Source: Pseudomonadota bacterium
Lineage (GTDB): Bacteria > Desulfobacterota > Syntrophia > Syntrophales > UBA5619
Length of the DNA: 6,309 nt
Direction: 5' to 3'
NCBI GenBank assembly: GCA_018827585.1
Contig: JAHJXP010000100.1
Span: forward strand, 1-6,309
Each line of letters opens with the position of its first letter. Positions within the stretch are counted from its first letter, which is position 1. A model generated the notes under the pieces. The model was not told where the DNA came from. It was given only the letters and a program-made list of their open reading frames with translations, and made no database searches. Positions 6,152-6,309 of the stretch are shown one piece after another. The translations under genes were made by a program, and so were the position numbers.

Positions 6152-6309
6152 ATGAAGGGCGTCGATGCGGACCGCCGGGTCGAATATCTCAAGCGGATCC
6201 TGAAGCGGTGCGTCCTCTGCCCGCAGAGGTGCCGGGTGGACCGGACGGCCGGCGAGAGGGGGTTCTGCCGCCTCGCCGCGGGTATGGTCATCAGTTCGGC
6301 GCTTGCCCA
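6152..6309 (+). CDS. Radical SAM protein, PflX/COG1313-like (partial, C-terminus off the right edge)
   Basis: Only the first 52 residues are in the window. They contain CVLCPQRCRVDRTAGERGFC, with cysteines at 20, 23, 27 and 39. This is the N-terminal cysteine cluster typical of radical SAM proteins annotated as PflX or pyruvate formate-lyase activating enzyme-like (COG1313), which lies before the CxxxCxxC cluster that binds the SAM-ligating 4Fe-4S centre. That core motif should be just beyond the edge. The usual family residue after the third cysteine is glycine (RCGVDR), but here it is arginine. The ATG at 6152 is supported by AAGGGGTG about 5 bases upstream. The related AmmeMemoRadiSam COG1180 group has a similar N-terminus, so the exact subfamily is less sure. 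A weak TTGACG (6103-6108) upstream might mark its own promoter, but no good -10 follows. Confidence 0.85.
   Translation, partial: MKGVDADRRVEYLKRILKRCVLCPQRCRVDRTAGERGFCRLAAGMVISSALA

Noticed and set aside
4876..6291. 471-codon minus-strand open frame opposite the patatin-like gene
   Set aside because: It is antisense to a frame with a clear GxSxG elbow and DGG motif, runs across the intergenic gap into the radical SAM gene, and its translation is low-complexity (R/P/E/G-rich) with no fold signature. Long antisense frames are expected in GC-rich DNA.

Overview
This window looks like ordinary bacterial chromosome: GC-rich, tightly packed, with housekeeping genes on both strands. The pairing of proA with nadD, the cobalamin-riboswitch uptake locus, and an intergenic repeat ending in a 'GACTTTTTACGAAGCCGTC'-type sequence suggest a Desulfobacterota (delta-proteobacterial, Syntrophus/Geobacter-like) genome. 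That assignment is inference, made without a database search.

Layout. (1) Positions 1-679, minus strand: the N-terminal two thirds of a FecCD/BtuC-type ABC transporter permease, cut by the window edge. Upstream of it, at 706-848 on the minus strand, lies a well-formed cobalamin riboswitch. It is followed by a Shine-Dalgarno (SD) site that can fold into a small hairpin, then a TTG start. A promoter at 871-897 drives this leader, and its -35 box sits inside a 19-bp palindrome (885-903) that also looks like the terminator of the next operon. (2) Positions 974-4689, minus strand: an apparent operon proA - nadD - SDR/DUF2867 oxidoreductase, transcribed toward the riboswitch. proA and nadD are separated by a 202-bp insert that resembles a MITE. 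It is bounded by an exact 12-bp direct repeat (3216-3227 and 3430-3441). One repeat copy carries the proA stop codon and the other the nadD start codon, so the ancestral junction was probably an ATGA overlap. (3) Positions 4690-4968: a divergent intergenic region with a candidate plus-strand promoter. (4) Positions 4969-6036, plus strand: a patatin-like phospholipase/acyl hydrolase. (5) Positions 6152-6309, plus strand: the start of a radical SAM protein of the PflX/COG1313 type, cut by the right edge.

How the genes work together: proA (proline synthesis) and nadD (NAD synthesis) are core metabolism. The SDR gene begins 11 bases after nadD stops and is probably co-transcribed with it. The btuC-like gene is a separate unit that should be repressed when B12 is plentiful. 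The patatin-like and radical SAM genes form a plus-strand pair with no evident functional link to the rest. I see no new defence or mobile system. The two most informative non-coding objects are the riboswitch leader and the repeat insertion at the proA/nadD junction.
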